Origin: Pseudomonas arcuscaelestis
GTDB lineage: Bacteria > Pseudomonadota > Gammaproteobacteria > Pseudomonadales > Pseudomonadaceae
NCBI RefSeq assembly: GCF_016881005.1
Contig: NZ_JACOPV010000018.1
Coordinates: forward strand, 62,001 to 126,000
Reading direction: 5' to 3'
DNA length: 64,000 bases
Each line of letters opens with the position of its first letter. Position 1 is the stretch's first letter. Below the pieces are notes generated by a model that saw nothing but the letters and a program-made list of their open reading frames with translations, was not told the origin of the DNA and ran no database searches. Below are positions 40,201-47,904 of the stretch, in pieces. Made by a program: the position numbers and the translations under genes.

Positions 40201-41188
40201 CCGAAAGCTTGATCGAGATACCCGGGCCTTCATAGATACCGCGACCGTGGGAAGCTTTGCCGATCGAGTGGATCGCCTGCTCGTAGGAGGCCAGGTATTT
40301 TTGCGCGTCGTGCTCGGTCAGTGCCGCTTCACCGAGCATGTCATAGGAGTAGCGGAAACCCTTGGATTCGAACTTGCTGGCGTTGGCCAAGGCTTCGGCA
40401 ATGGTTTCGCCGGTAACGAATTGCTCGCCCATCAGGCGCATGGCCATGTCGACGCCCTTGCGGATCATCGGTTCGCCGCTCTTGCCGATGATGCGGCTCA
40501 GTGAGGAGGTCAGGCCGGATTCGTTGTGGGTCGAGACCAGCTTGCCAGTCAGCAGCAAGCCCCAGGTAGCAGCGTTGACGAACAGCGACGGGCTATTGCC
40601 CAGGTGCGGTTGCCAGTTGCCGGTGCTGATCTTGTCGCGGATCAGGGCGTCGCGGGTGCCTTTGTCGGGGATGCGCAGCAGGGCTTCGGCCAGGCACATC
40701 AGTGCAACGCCTTCCTGCGACGACAGGGAGAATTCCTGCAGCAGCCCTTGGACGATACCGGCGCGGCCACCCGCGCTCTTCTGGTTGCGCAGCTTTTCAG
40801 CAATGCTGGCAGCCACCTTGTTGGTGGCTTCAGCCATGGCGAGCGGCAGACGTGCTTGTTCGAGTAGCATCGGCACCACTTCCGGCTCAGGGCGGCGGTA
40901 GGCTGCGGTGATGGCCGAGCGCAGGACCGATTGCGGCAGGATGCTTTCGGCGAACTCGAGGAAGCACTGGTGGCTGTGATCGCCCTGTACTTCGCCGGCT
41001 TCGTCGCCGTGACCATTGGCCTGACCGTTGAGTTCGGTCAAGGTGGCGCCACCCTCAAGTTTCTCCAGGTAATTGAAGATCGCTTGCTTGATCAACCAAT
41101 GCGGCGTGCGGTCAATGGACTGCGCAGCTGCTTTGAGTCGCTCACGGGTTGGGTCGTCAAGTTTGACCCCAAGGGTGGTCGTCGCCAT
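37235..41188 (-). CDS. putA: Bifunctional proline dehydrogenase / P5C dehydrogenase with repressor domain
   Basis: 1317 aa, the trifunctional PutA. Residues 1-47 are a ribbon-helix-helix (TTTLGVKLDDPTRERLKAAA...), so the protein represses its own genes. Residues about 260-560 form the FAD proline dehydrogenase barrel; about 640-1110 the aldehyde dehydrogenase with QRCSALRVLCLQ holding the catalytic Cys and FTGSTEIARLL for NAD. A C-terminal ALDH-like tail follows. Proline goes to glutamate; with proline bound PutA leaves the DNA and joins the membrane. GAGGATAAGAA precedes the ATG. It is divergent from putP across an array of PutA-type sites. Confidence 0.97.
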   Translation of the reverse strand: MATTTLGVKLDDPTRERLKAAAQSIDRTPHWLIKQAIFNYLEKLEGGATLTELNGQANGHGDEAGEVQGDHSHQCFLEFAESILPQSVLRSAITAAYRRPEPEVVPMLLEQARLPLAMAEATNKVAASIAEKLRNQKSAGGRAGIVQGLLQEFSLSSQEGVALMCLAEALLRIPDKGTRDALIRDKISTGNWQPHLGNSPSLFVNAATWGLLLTGKLVSTHNESGLTSSLSRIIGKSGEPMIRKGVDMAMRLMGEQFVTGETIAEALANASKFESKGFRYSYDMLGEAALTEHDAQKYLASYEQAIHSIGKASHGRGIYEGPGISIKLSALHPRYSRAQYERVMEELYPRLLSLTLLAKQYDIGLNIDAEEADRLELSLDLLERLCFEPQLTGWNGIGFVIQAYQKRCPYVIDYVIDLARRSRHRLMIRLVKGAYWDSEIKRAQVEGLEGYPVYTRKVYTDVSYIACARKLLSVPEVIYPQFATHNAHTLSAIYHIAGQNYYPGQYEFQCLHGMGEPLYEQVVGKVADGKLNRPCRVYAPVGTHETLLAYLVRRLLENGANTSFVNRIADQSISIQELVADPVATIEQMATQEGNFGLPHPRIPLPRDLYGAERANSAGIDMANEHRLASLSCALLASAHNDWKAAPMLGCASSDEAAAAVLNPSDHRDVVGHVQEATVTDVDNAIQCALNAAPIWQATPPAERAAILERAADLMEAEIQPLMGLLAREAGKTFANAIAEVREAVDFLRYYAVQARNDFSNDAHRPLGPVVCISPWNFPLAIFSGQVAAALAAGNPVLAKPAEQTPLVAAQAVRLLLEAGIPEGVVQLLPGRGETVGARLVGDDRVKGVMFTGSTEIARLLQRNIAGRLDAQGRPIPLIAETGGQNAMIVDSSALTEQVVIDVVSSAFDSAGQRCSALRVLCLQEDSADRVIEMLKGAMAESRLGNPERLSVDIGPVIDAEAKAGIEKHIQGMRDKGRSVYQVAIADGEEIKRGTFVMPTLIELESFDELQREIFGPVLHVVRYNRKNLDQLIEQINASGYGLTLGVHTRIDETIAKVIDNVNAGNVYVNRNIVGAVVGVQPFGGEGLSGTGPKAGGPLYLYRLLSTRPADAIEKTFQRTDGEHTPDTRMRDELSKPLQALKTWAASNQLNELGSLCDQFAQQSQSGISRLLAGPTGERNSYTILPREHVLCLAEVEADLLTQLAAVLAVGSSAVWPEGELSKTLRNRLPKEVQARITLVGDWTKDEVVFDAVLHHGHSDQLRAVCEQVAKRAGAIVGVHGLSSGETSIALERLVIERALSVNTAAAGGNASLMTIG

Positions 41189-41259
41189 TTCTTATCCTCA
41201 TTATTGCCACAGGGCTGTGGCTTAAGCTGGCGCCAAGATTAGCCGCGCGCGAATTCGGG

Positions 41260-41495
41260 TGCAACCTAGTGCAACCCAAAATGTGTAGGAAAAAAGTGCA
41301 ACTCGTCCGGTGGCTAAAACCACACGAGTAAAATGGCTGTTTATGGTGCAATTTCTTCTGTTGGTCGCGGTTTTTGCTTCAAAAAGGAGCAAAAAGCCGT
41401 GGCGGAGCAAAAAATCCGACGAGGTGCAACTTGAGCGCAAAAACAGGTTGCACCTACTTTGCGTTGTTGCATACGATTCACGGCCTGGGTGCAAC
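41260..41495. promoter_or_regulatory. PutA operator array in the putA-putP intergenic region
   Basis: Seven exact TGCAAC/GTTGCA hexamers: + strand at 41260, 41270, 41297, 41425 and 41490; inverted at 41447 and 41466. Near-matches occur at 41347 (TGCAAT) and 41536 (CGCAAC). The first two are exactly 10 bp apart, one helical turn. GTTGCA is the core recognised by the PutA ribbon-helix-helix of enteric bacteria, and P. putida PutA is known to bind this region. Chance expectation is about 0.2 sites in this gap on both strands. The rest of the 354-bp gap holds the two promoters, which I cannot place. Confidence 0.85.
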
Positions 41496-41542
41496 CTTCT
41501 CGAAGGCTGTCACTACATAAAAACAAACGCCAGGGCGCAACA

Positions 41543-43027
41543 ATGAGTTTTAGCAATCCAATTACGATCACGTTCGTGATCTATATCGCAGCAATGGTGA
41601 TGATCGGCTTCATGGCCTATCGTGCCACCAACAACCTTTCCGACTATATTCTCGGTGGCCGCAGCCTCGGTAGCGTGGTGACTGCGCTTTCGGCTGGCGC
41701 CTCGGACATGAGCGGCTGGTTGTTGATGGGTCTGCCAGGTGCCATCTATATGTCGGGTCTGTCGGAGGCCTGGATTGCCATCGGTCTGACTGTCGGTGCT
41801 TACCTGAACTGGCTGTTCGTTGCCGGTCGTCTGCGTGTACAGACCGAGCACAATGGTGACGCGTTGACCCTGCCGGACTACTTCGCCAGCCGTTTCGAAG
41901 ATAACAGCGGCATGCTGCGCATTATCTCTGCCATCGTTATCCTGGTGTTCTTCACCATCTACTGCGCTTCCGGCATCGTTGCTGGCGCTCGTCTGTTCGA
42001 GAGCACCTTCGGCATGTCCTATGAAACTGCGCTGTGGGCCGGTGCTGCGGCGACTATCGCCTACACCTTCGTTGGTGGCTTCCTGGCAGTAAGCTGGACC
42101 GATACCGTCCAGGCGACCCTGATGATTTTCGCCCTGATCCTGACCCCGGTGATCGTATTGATCGCCACCGGCGGTGTCGACACCACCTTCCTGGCCATCG
42201 AAGCCAAGGGGGCTGGCAACTTCGACATGTTCAAGGGCGCAACCTTCATCGGCATCATCTCGCTGATGGGCTGGGGTCTGGGCTACTTTGGCCAGCCGCA
42301 CATCCTGGCGCGCTTCATGGCCGCCGATTCTGTAAAGTCCATTGCCAATGCCCGTCGCATCTCCATGACCTGGATGATCCTGTGCCTGGCGGGTACCTGC
42401 GCTGTTGGTTTCTTCGGTATCGCCTACTTCTCGGCGCATCCTGAGCTTGCCGGCCCGGTTACCGAGAACCACGAGCGTGTGTTCATCGAGCTGGCCAAGA
42501 TCCTGTTCAATCCATGGATCGCCGGTGTACTGCTGTCGGCCATTCTGGCGGCGGTGATGAGTACCCTGAGCTGTCAGTTGCTGGTGTGCTCGAGTGCCCT
42601 GACCGAAGACTTCTACAAGGCTTTCCTGCGCAAGAACGCTTCCCAGGTTGAGCTGGTATGGGTTGGCCGTCTGATGGTTTTGGCCGTTGCGCTGATCGCC
42701 ATCGCCCTGGCTGCCGATCCTGACAACCGTGTACTGGGCCTGGTGGCATACGCCTGGGCTGGTTTCGGTGCGGCCTTCGGTCCGGTAGTGCTGATCTCGG
42801 TGTTGTGGAAAGGCATGACCCGTAACGGCGCGTTGGCCGGTATCGTGGTCGGTGCAGTGACTGTGATCCTGTGGAAACGATTCGATACCATGGGTCTGTA
42901 CGAAATCATTCCAGGCTTTATTTTCGCCAGCCTGGCAATCTTCGTATTCAGCAAGTTCGGCAGCCCATCCAAGTCGATGGTTACGCGTTTCGAAAATGCC
43001 GATGCGGCCTATCACGCCGGCAAGTAA
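41543..43027 (+). CDS. putP: Sodium/proline symporter
   Basis: 494 aa from ATG 41543; 28 upstream in-frame codons run through PutA sites and are rejected. About 13 membrane helices of the SSS family. Seen: TNNLSDYILGGRSLGSVVTALSAGASDMSGWLLMGLPGAIY (Na+-site helix and loop, in pieces), GRLRVQTEHNGDALTLPDYFASRF and SAILAAVMSTLSCQLLVCSSALTEDFYK. It imports proline with Na+ and is induced together with divergent putA when proline removes PutA from the array. Ribosome site is weak. Confidence 0.96.
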   Translation: MSFSNPITITFVIYIAAMVMIGFMAYRATNNLSDYILGGRSLGSVVTALSAGASDMSGWLLMGLPGAIYMSGLSEAWIAIGLTVGAYLNWLFVAGRLRVQTEHNGDALTLPDYFASRFEDNSGMLRIISAIVILVFFTIYCASGIVAGARLFESTFGMSYETALWAGAAATIAYTFVGGFLAVSWTDTVQATLMIFALILTPVIVLIATGGVDTTFLAIEAKGAGNFDMFKGATFIGIISLMGWGLGYFGQPHILARFMAADSVKSIANARRISMTWMILCLAGTCAVGFFGIAYFSAHPELAGPVTENHERVFIELAKILFNPWIAGVLLSAILAAVMSTLSCQLLVCSSALTEDFYKAFLRKNASQVELVWVGRLMVLAVALIAIALAADPDNRVLGLVAYAWAGFGAAFGPVVLISVLWKGMTRNGALAGIVVGAVTVILWKRFDTMGLYEIIPGFIFASLAIFVFSKFGSPSKSMVTRFENADAAYHAGK

Positions 43028-43050
43028 TGGCGGTTTGATCGGTGTCTGAC

Positions 43051-43087
43051 AACGGCCCGGCTACTTTCAAGTAGTCGGGCCGTTGTC
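43051..43087 (+). terminator. Terminator-like hairpin after putP
   Basis: A 15-bp stem AACGGCCCGGCTACT/AGTAGTCGGGCCGTT with one G-U pair and a TTCA loop, 24 nt past the putP stop. Downstream is TGTCATTTC, without a long U run. It may also serve as a bidirectional barrier before rlmJ. Confidence 0.75.
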
Positions 43088-43095
43088 ATTTCAGC

Positions 43096-43130
43096 CGATC
43101 GCATCCTTGGGCAAGCCAGCTCCCATAAGG
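43096..43130. repeat. Degenerate single REP element
   Basis: CGATCGCATCCTTGGGCAAGCCAGCTCCCATAA resembles one REP arm with changes in the GGGGC core; no inverted partner. It lies just before the rlmJ leader. Confidence 0.4.
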
Positions 43131-43171
43131 CGGTTTTGCAGGGTAAACTGCACGGTCTTGCAGGAGTCGCC

Positions 43172-44008
43172 ATGAACTATCGTCACGCCTTTCACGCCGG
43201 CAACCACGCCGACGTCTTCAAACACCTGGTATTAACCCGACTGATTGCGCTGATGACGCGCAAGGAGCAGCCGTTCGCTTACCTGGATACTCACGCTGGC
43301 CTGGGGTTGTACGACCTGCAGGGCGACCAGGCAACGCGTACCGGGGAGTGGTTGGAGGGCGTTGGCCGGCTTTGGGGGCGGGATGACTTGCCGGAAGTTA
43401 CCGCGGATTACCTGAAAATCCTGCGCAAGATGAACCCTGACGGTGAGCTGCGTTACTACCCGGGCTCGCCCGAGTTGGCCCGGCGCCTGGCGCGCCAGCA
43501 GGATCGCGTGTTGCTCAACGAGAAGCACCCTGAAGACGGGGCCATGCTCAAGGACAACATGAAGAAAGATCCGCGCGTTGCCGTGCACCTGGGTGAGGGC
43601 TGGCACGTTCCGCGTGCGCTGTTGCCGGTGCAGGAAAAGCGTGCGGTGATGCTGATTGATCCGCCGTTCGAGCAGGCTGACGAGCTCAAGCGCTGTACGG
43701 TTGCCATGAAAGAGGCAATCAGTCGCATGCGCCAGACGGTCGCAGCGATCTGGTACCCGATCAAGGATCAGCGCCAACTGGTGCGCTTCTATCAGGACCT
43801 GACCAGCACCGGCGCACCGAAGTTACTGCGAGTGGAGTTGTATGTGCATCCCCAGGACAGCCCGCAGGGCCTGAACGGCTCGGGCTTGGCCATTGCCAAC
43901 CCGCCGTGGGGCCTGGAGGAAGAGTTGCGTGCCTTGCTGCCATGGTTGTCCCAGGTGCTGGCGCAGACCCAGGGAAGCTGGCGCATGGATTGGCTGATCG
44001 CCGAGTAG
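43172..44008 (+). CDS. rlmJ: 23S rRNA (adenine2030-N6)-methyltransferase
   Basis: 278 aa from ATG 43172 with CAGGAG; 12 upstream codons are rejected. Seen: N-terminal MNYRHAFHAGNHADVFKH, the RlmJ signature, LDTHAGLGLYDL (SAM motif) and LIDPPFEQ (DPPF catalytic motif of N6-adenine methylases). It methylates A2030 of 23S rRNA before ribosome assembly. It is not needed for DNA uptake in this genus as far as the sequence tells, although old annotations call it a competence-related protein. Confidence 0.92.
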   Translation: MNYRHAFHAGNHADVFKHLVLTRLIALMTRKEQPFAYLDTHAGLGLYDLQGDQATRTGEWLEGVGRLWGRDDLPEVTADYLKILRKMNPDGELRYYPGSPELARRLARQQDRVLLNEKHPEDGAMLKDNMKKDPRVAVHLGEGWHVPRALLPVQEKRAVMLIDPPFEQADELKRCTVAMKEAISRMRQTVAAIWYPIKDQRQLVRFYQDLTSTGAPKLLRVELYVHPQDSPQGLNGSGLAIANPPWGLEEELRALLPWLSQVLAQTQGSWRMDWLIAE

Positions 44009-44017
44009 AAATGGCTG

Positions 44018-44040
44018 TGGGCTCAAATGCAGTGAGCCCA
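44018..44040 (+). terminator. Hairpin after rlmJ
   Basis: TGGGCTC and GAGCCCA flank a 9-nt loop, ending about 30 nt past the rlmJ stop. There is no U run, so it is a weak terminator candidate. Confidence 0.4.
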
Positions 44041-44061
44041 GCCGGCGCCCGCACTTTACGT

Positions 44062-44067
44062 TATAAT
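44062..44067 (+). promoter_or_regulatory. -10 box candidate for the LPS core operon
   Basis: A perfect TATAAT lies 70 bp before the wapO-like start, in the gap after rlmJ. No recognisable -35 box or extended -10 accompanies it, so strength is uncertain. Predicted leader about 63 nt. Confidence 0.4.
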
Positions 44068-44136
44068 CCCGCTCTTTCATTGCCGCTCGCCCCACCGGGC
44101 CTGGGCGCATATTTACAGTTTGAAGAGGCTAGACCC

Positions 44137-45894
44137 TTGGCATTGACGATTCTTGGCCTGTCCGGCGCCCTTAGCCATGATCCTTCCGCGGCCCTGTACA
44201 TCGACGGCAAGCTGATTGCCGCCGCTGAAGAAGAGCGCTTCGTGCGCGACAAACATGCAAAGAACCGCATGCCCTACGAATCGGCGAAGTTCTGCCTGGA
44301 ACAGGCTGGCATCAAGCCGTCCGACGTAGACGTGGTGGCCATTCCGTTCGCCCCGATCAGCTTGTTCGGCAAGGCCCGCTGGCACTATGCCAAACGCTAC
44401 TGGTACGCCCCGGATCGCGCCCTGGACGCGATTCTGATGGGCAACCGTCGCTACAAGCGCTATCGCAAAAAAATCGTCTGGTGCCTGGAACAGCTGGGTT
44501 TTGACCCGAAAAAGGTCAAGATCGAGCCGGTCGAGCATCACCTGGCTCACGCCTCCAGCGCTTATCACTGCTCGGGCTTCAAGGAAAAAACCGCGATCCT
44601 CGGCATTGACGGCAAGGGCGAGTACGCCACGACCTTCTTTGGCTATGGCGAAAACGGCAAGATCCACAAGATCAAGGAATTCTTCGATCCGGATTCGCTG
44701 GGTGGCCTGTACGGTGCAATCACCGAGTTCCTTGGCTTTGAAATGCTCGATGGCGAGTTCAAGGTCATGGGCATGGCGCCGTATGGCGATGCCAGCAAGT
44801 ACGACTTTTCGCGCCTGGCTTCGTTCGAGAACGGCGAGTTGGTGATCAACACCGATTACGCTAACGTCATCGGCCTGCGCCGTTACAAAGAGAAGGGCAA
44901 AGGGTTCTACTTCTCACCGAAGCTGATCGAGTGGCTGGGTCCCAAGCGCGAAGGCGACATCGCCGACGAGCCTTACATCCACTACGCTGCCAGCATGCAG
45001 GCGCTGTTCGAGAAGATCGCCCTGCAGATGATTGACCACTACTTGGGCGACATCCTCAAGGAAACCGGCAAGCTGGCTTTTGCTGGCGGTTGCGCGCTGA
45101 ACGTCAAGCTCAACCAGAAAATCATCGCCCGTCCTGATCTCAAGGAACTGTTCGTCCAGCCGGCCTCCGGCGACGCTGGTACTGCGGTCGGTGCGGCAGC
45201 CTACGTTTCCCACGCCCGTGGCGTGCCGGTCGAGAAGATGGAGCACGTCTACCTCGGCCCTGAATACTCCAACGAAGACGTGATCGCGGCGTGTGCCCGT
45301 CACCCGAGCCAGCCGAAATGGCGCAAGCTCGACAATATGCCTGAGCAGATCGCCAAGATCATGGTTGACGGCAATCCGGTGGCCTGGTTCCAGGGGCGCA
45401 TGGAGTTTGGTCCGCGTGCGCTGGGCGGTCGCTCGATCATTGGTTGCCCGAGTGTTGCCGGCGTTGCCGACCGCATCAACCATCAAATCAAGTTCCGCGA
45501 GCGCTGGAGGCCTTTCTGTCCGTCGATGCTCGACACGGTTGCACCGCAAATGATCAAGATCGATCATCCCGCGCCCTTCATGACTTTCACCTTCGAAGTT
45601 TCCGAAGAATGGAAAACCCGCGTGCCTGAGGTCGTGCACGAGGACGGTACTTCGCGTGCCCAGGTGCTCAAGCGCGAATACAATCCGCGCTACTACGACA
45701 TGATGAAGGCCTTGGAAAACCTCACTGGCAACGGTGTTTCGTTGAACACGTCGCTCAATCGTCGTGGTGAGCCGATGATCTGTTCGCCGACCGACGCGCT
45801 GAACATGTTCTTCGGCTCGGATCTGCAATACCTGATCATGGAAGACATCCTGGTAGTCAAGGACGGCGCGAACAGTTATGACGTCCAAGGCTGA
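44137..45894 (+). CDS. wapO: LPS core carbamoyltransferase (WapO-like, NodU/HypF family)
   Basis: 585 aa starting at TTG 44137, with an ideal GAAGAGG 8 nt upstream; this start matches where homology begins (ALTILGLSGALSHDPSA). The N-terminal Kae1-like domain carries EPVEHHLAHASSAYHCSG (nucleotide/metal His) and LGIDGKGEYATT; the C-terminal YrdC-like part has PRALGGRSI and NTSLNRRGEPM. Known members move carbamoyl from carbamoyl phosphate via an adenylate. In P. aeruginosa WapO carbamoylates inner-core heptose I, and the following genes match that locus. Overlaps wapH-like by 17 nt. Confidence 0.85.
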   Translation: MALTILGLSGALSHDPSAALYIDGKLIAAAEEERFVRDKHAKNRMPYESAKFCLEQAGIKPSDVDVVAIPFAPISLFGKARWHYAKRYWYAPDRALDAILMGNRRYKRYRKKIVWCLEQLGFDPKKVKIEPVEHHLAHASSAYHCSGFKEKTAILGIDGKGEYATTFFGYGENGKIHKIKEFFDPDSLGGLYGAITEFLGFEMLDGEFKVMGMAPYGDASKYDFSRLASFENGELVINTDYANVIGLRRYKEKGKGFYFSPKLIEWLGPKREGDIADEPYIHYAASMQALFEKIALQMIDHYLGDILKETGKLAFAGGCALNVKLNQKIIARPDLKELFVQPASGDAGTAVGAAAYVSHARGVPVEKMEHVYLGPEYSNEDVIAACARHPSQPKWRKLDNMPEQIAKIMVDGNPVAWFQGRMEFGPRALGGRSIIGCPSVAGVADRINHQIKFRERWRPFCPSMLDTVAPQMIKIDHPAPFMTFTFEVSEEWKTRVPEVVHEDGTSRAQVLKREYNPRYYDMMKALENLTGNGVSLNTSLNRRGEPMICSPTDALNMFFGSDLQYLIMEDILVVKDGANSYDVQG

Positions 45895-47008
45895 CAAACG
45901 CGTCCTGCAGTTCTGCCACGGCTATGACGGTCCGTTCCTGGACTGCGCGCGGCAGTACGCCAGCCTGTTCAGTGGTAGCGGCTATAAGGTCACCACGGTG
46001 TTTCTTACCGGCGCTACCGACCCTCAGGTTGCCGCTGGCTGTGCCTCTGACGAAGTGATTTTCCTGGAGTTCAGCTCCAAGGCCATCAGAGGCCTCAAGC
46101 TGGGGGCGATCCGTGCGCTACGGCGGATCGTGGCCACGCGCGACTTCAGTTTCTGCATCGCCCACCGCTTCAAGCCGATTTATATCACCCTGCTTGCAAG
46201 CCGCCTGCCGGTGATTGGTGTGCACCATGCGTTTGGCGACTATCAGCGTTCCAGTCGCCAGTTGTTTGCCAATCTGTTCCGTCAGCGCCTGAGTTTGTTG
46301 GGCGTTTCCGATGCGGTACGTGACGATATGCGCAAGTGCCTGTCCAAATGGCCGGCCGAGCGCATCCAGACCCTCTACAACCGTATCGACGTTGAAGCGC
46401 TACAGGCCACACAGGTGCCCGCTGCACAGGCGCGTGAGGTGCTGGGGCTGGATCCGCAGGCATGGATTGTCGGCAACGTCGGTCGTCTGCATCCGGACAA
46501 AGACCAGGCTACCTTGTTGCGCGGCTTCGCCCAGGCATTGCCGGGGCTGCCGGCTGGTGCACGCCTGGCCATCCTCGGGAAGGGCCGTCTTGAGCAATCG
46601 CTCAAGGATCTGGCCGCCGAGCTGGGTATTGCGGCGCAGGTGGATTTTCTCGGTCAGGTGCCTGATGCGCGTCGCTATTTTCGCGCCTTTGATGCCTTTG
46701 CCCTGAGCTCTGATCACGAACCATTCGGCATGGTTCTGCTTGAAGCGATGGTTGCCGGGGTGCCGCTTCTGGCGACAGCTTGCGGTGGTGCGGTGGAAGT
46801 GGTCGAGGGCGTCGGCATCCTCTTTCCGCTCGGCGACGCCGAGCATCTGGGCCAGGGTCTGCAGCATCTGGCTGCGCTGGACGAAGACCAGCGTCGGGAG
46901 TGTGCCGAACGCATGCTCCAGCGTCTGCGTGAGCGTTTCTCCGACTCGGCAGTGCGTGAGGCCTTCTGGCAATTGCCCCACGTCCGTGCGCTAACAGCGG
47001 AGGCTTGA
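45878..47008 (+). CDS. wapH: LPS core glycosyltransferase GT4 (WapH-like)
   Basis: 376 aa. GT-B fold of family GT4: N-terminal acceptor domain (RVLQFCHGYDGPFLDCARQY), GNVGRLHPDKDQATLLRGFA, the nucleotide-sugar motif SSDHEPFGMVLLEAMVAGVPLLAT (EPFG...E). It adds a hexose to the core in the cytosol. Its start lies inside the end of wapO-like, overlapping 17 nt, and it ends in a TGATG overlap with the next gene, so all three are translated together. Donor sugar not deducible. Position matches PA5004 of P. aeruginosa. Confidence 0.82.
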   Translation: MTSKADKRVLQFCHGYDGPFLDCARQYASLFSGSGYKVTTVFLTGATDPQVAAGCASDEVIFLEFSSKAIRGLKLGAIRALRRIVATRDFSFCIAHRFKPIYITLLASRLPVIGVHHAFGDYQRSSRQLFANLFRQRLSLLGVSDAVRDDMRKCLSKWPAERIQTLYNRIDVEALQATQVPAAQAREVLGLDPQAWIVGNVGRLHPDKDQATLLRGFAQALPGLPAGARLAILGKGRLEQSLKDLAAELGIAAQVDFLGQVPDARRYFRAFDAFALSSDHEPFGMVLLEAMVAGVPLLATACGGAVEVVEGVGILFPLGDAEHLGQGLQHLAALDEDQRRECAERMLQRLRERFSDSAVREAFWQLPHVRALTAEA

Positions 47009-47904
47009 TGCTCAATCATATTCAAGGCTGGCGCGAGCGTGGCTGGGCGCCCATCGATGCTGCGACTTACGCACAGGCCTGGCAAAAATTTGGTGGCAGT
47101 GTTGCCACGCATCCGTTGGTGATCGAGCAACTGGCGGACCTTGCACAGATCCCGGTGCGCTATCTGGGCTGGGAGCACAATGGCGAGCTCAAGGCGGCGA
47201 TTCCAACCTGGGGGCGCCATCTGGCGCTGTCCAAGGACGTGCTCAAGCGTCATGGCAAAAAAGGCCTGTACGACTTGGGCAATGCCGAGCTGATCCTGCC
47301 GGCCGCTGCCGACGCTCAGGCGCCTCTGCGCCATACCGGGCGTTATCTGTCCGAACTCAATCAGGGCCGTTTTGCCAACCTCAAGCCCCAGACCGAAGCA
47401 TTGGCGATGGCACGTACGCCTGAGGACCTGTCAAAGAAGTTCCGCTACAACCAACGCCGCGAGTTGCGCTTGCTGGAAGAGGCGGGTGGCCAGGTGCGCC
47501 CGGTCAGCGACTTTACCAGCACTGAGCTGGCGGCAATCTATTGCGACCTGTTCCAGCGCCGCTGGGAGTTCCCGGCGACCGGTGCTGAGCGCATGCATGA
47601 AGTGATCGAACGCTTGCGCGAATTGCTGATTGGCTCGGTGCTGTTTCTTGACGATGCGCCCATTGCCATCCAACTGGTTTACCGGGTGGAAGCACCCGAG
47701 TGGATCAGTGTCGAGTACATCAATGGTGGTGTTGACCCGCAAACCAAGGCATTCAGCCCGGGAAGCGTGTTGAGTTTCCTCAACACCCAGGCAGCCTGGG
47801 AAGATGCGCGGGCACGCAACAAGCCATTGCGCTTTTCCTTTGGCCGCGCTGATCGCGAGTACAAGGATCGCTGGTGCAACCCCGTGCCGGTATTTCAGGT
47901 GTGA
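47008..47904 (+). CDS. Mig-14-like (FemAB/GNAT-fold) protein
   Basis: 298 aa from ATG 47008 with GGAGG, overlapping the previous stop by one base. Seen: KKFRYNQRRELRLLEEAGGQVRPV and FSPGSVLSFLNTQAAWEDARA, with SFGRADREYKDRWCN near the end, the pattern of Mig-14 proteins, which resemble acyl- or aminoacyl-transferases of the GNAT/FemAB fold. Mig-14 of Salmonella protects against antimicrobial peptides. In this locus it probably modifies the LPS core, but no reaction is proven. Confidence 0.72.
   Translation: MLNHIQGWRERGWAPIDAATYAQAWQKFGGSVATHPLVIEQLADLAQIPVRYLGWEHNGELKAAIPTWGRHLALSKDVLKRHGKKGLYDLGNAELILPAAADAQAPLRHTGRYLSELNQGRFANLKPQTEALAMARTPEDLSKKFRYNQRRELRLLEEAGGQVRPVSDFTSTELAAIYCDLFQRRWEFPATGAERMHEVIERLRELLIGSVLFLDDAPIAIQLVYRVEAPEWISVEYINGGVDPQTKAFSPGSVLSFLNTQAAWEDARARNKPLRFSFGRADREYKDRWCNPVPVFQV

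Noticed and set aside
41513-43015. 500-codon frame opposite putP
   Set aside because: Charged, hydrophilic composition forced by the hydrophobic putP helices; putP is clearly the gene.
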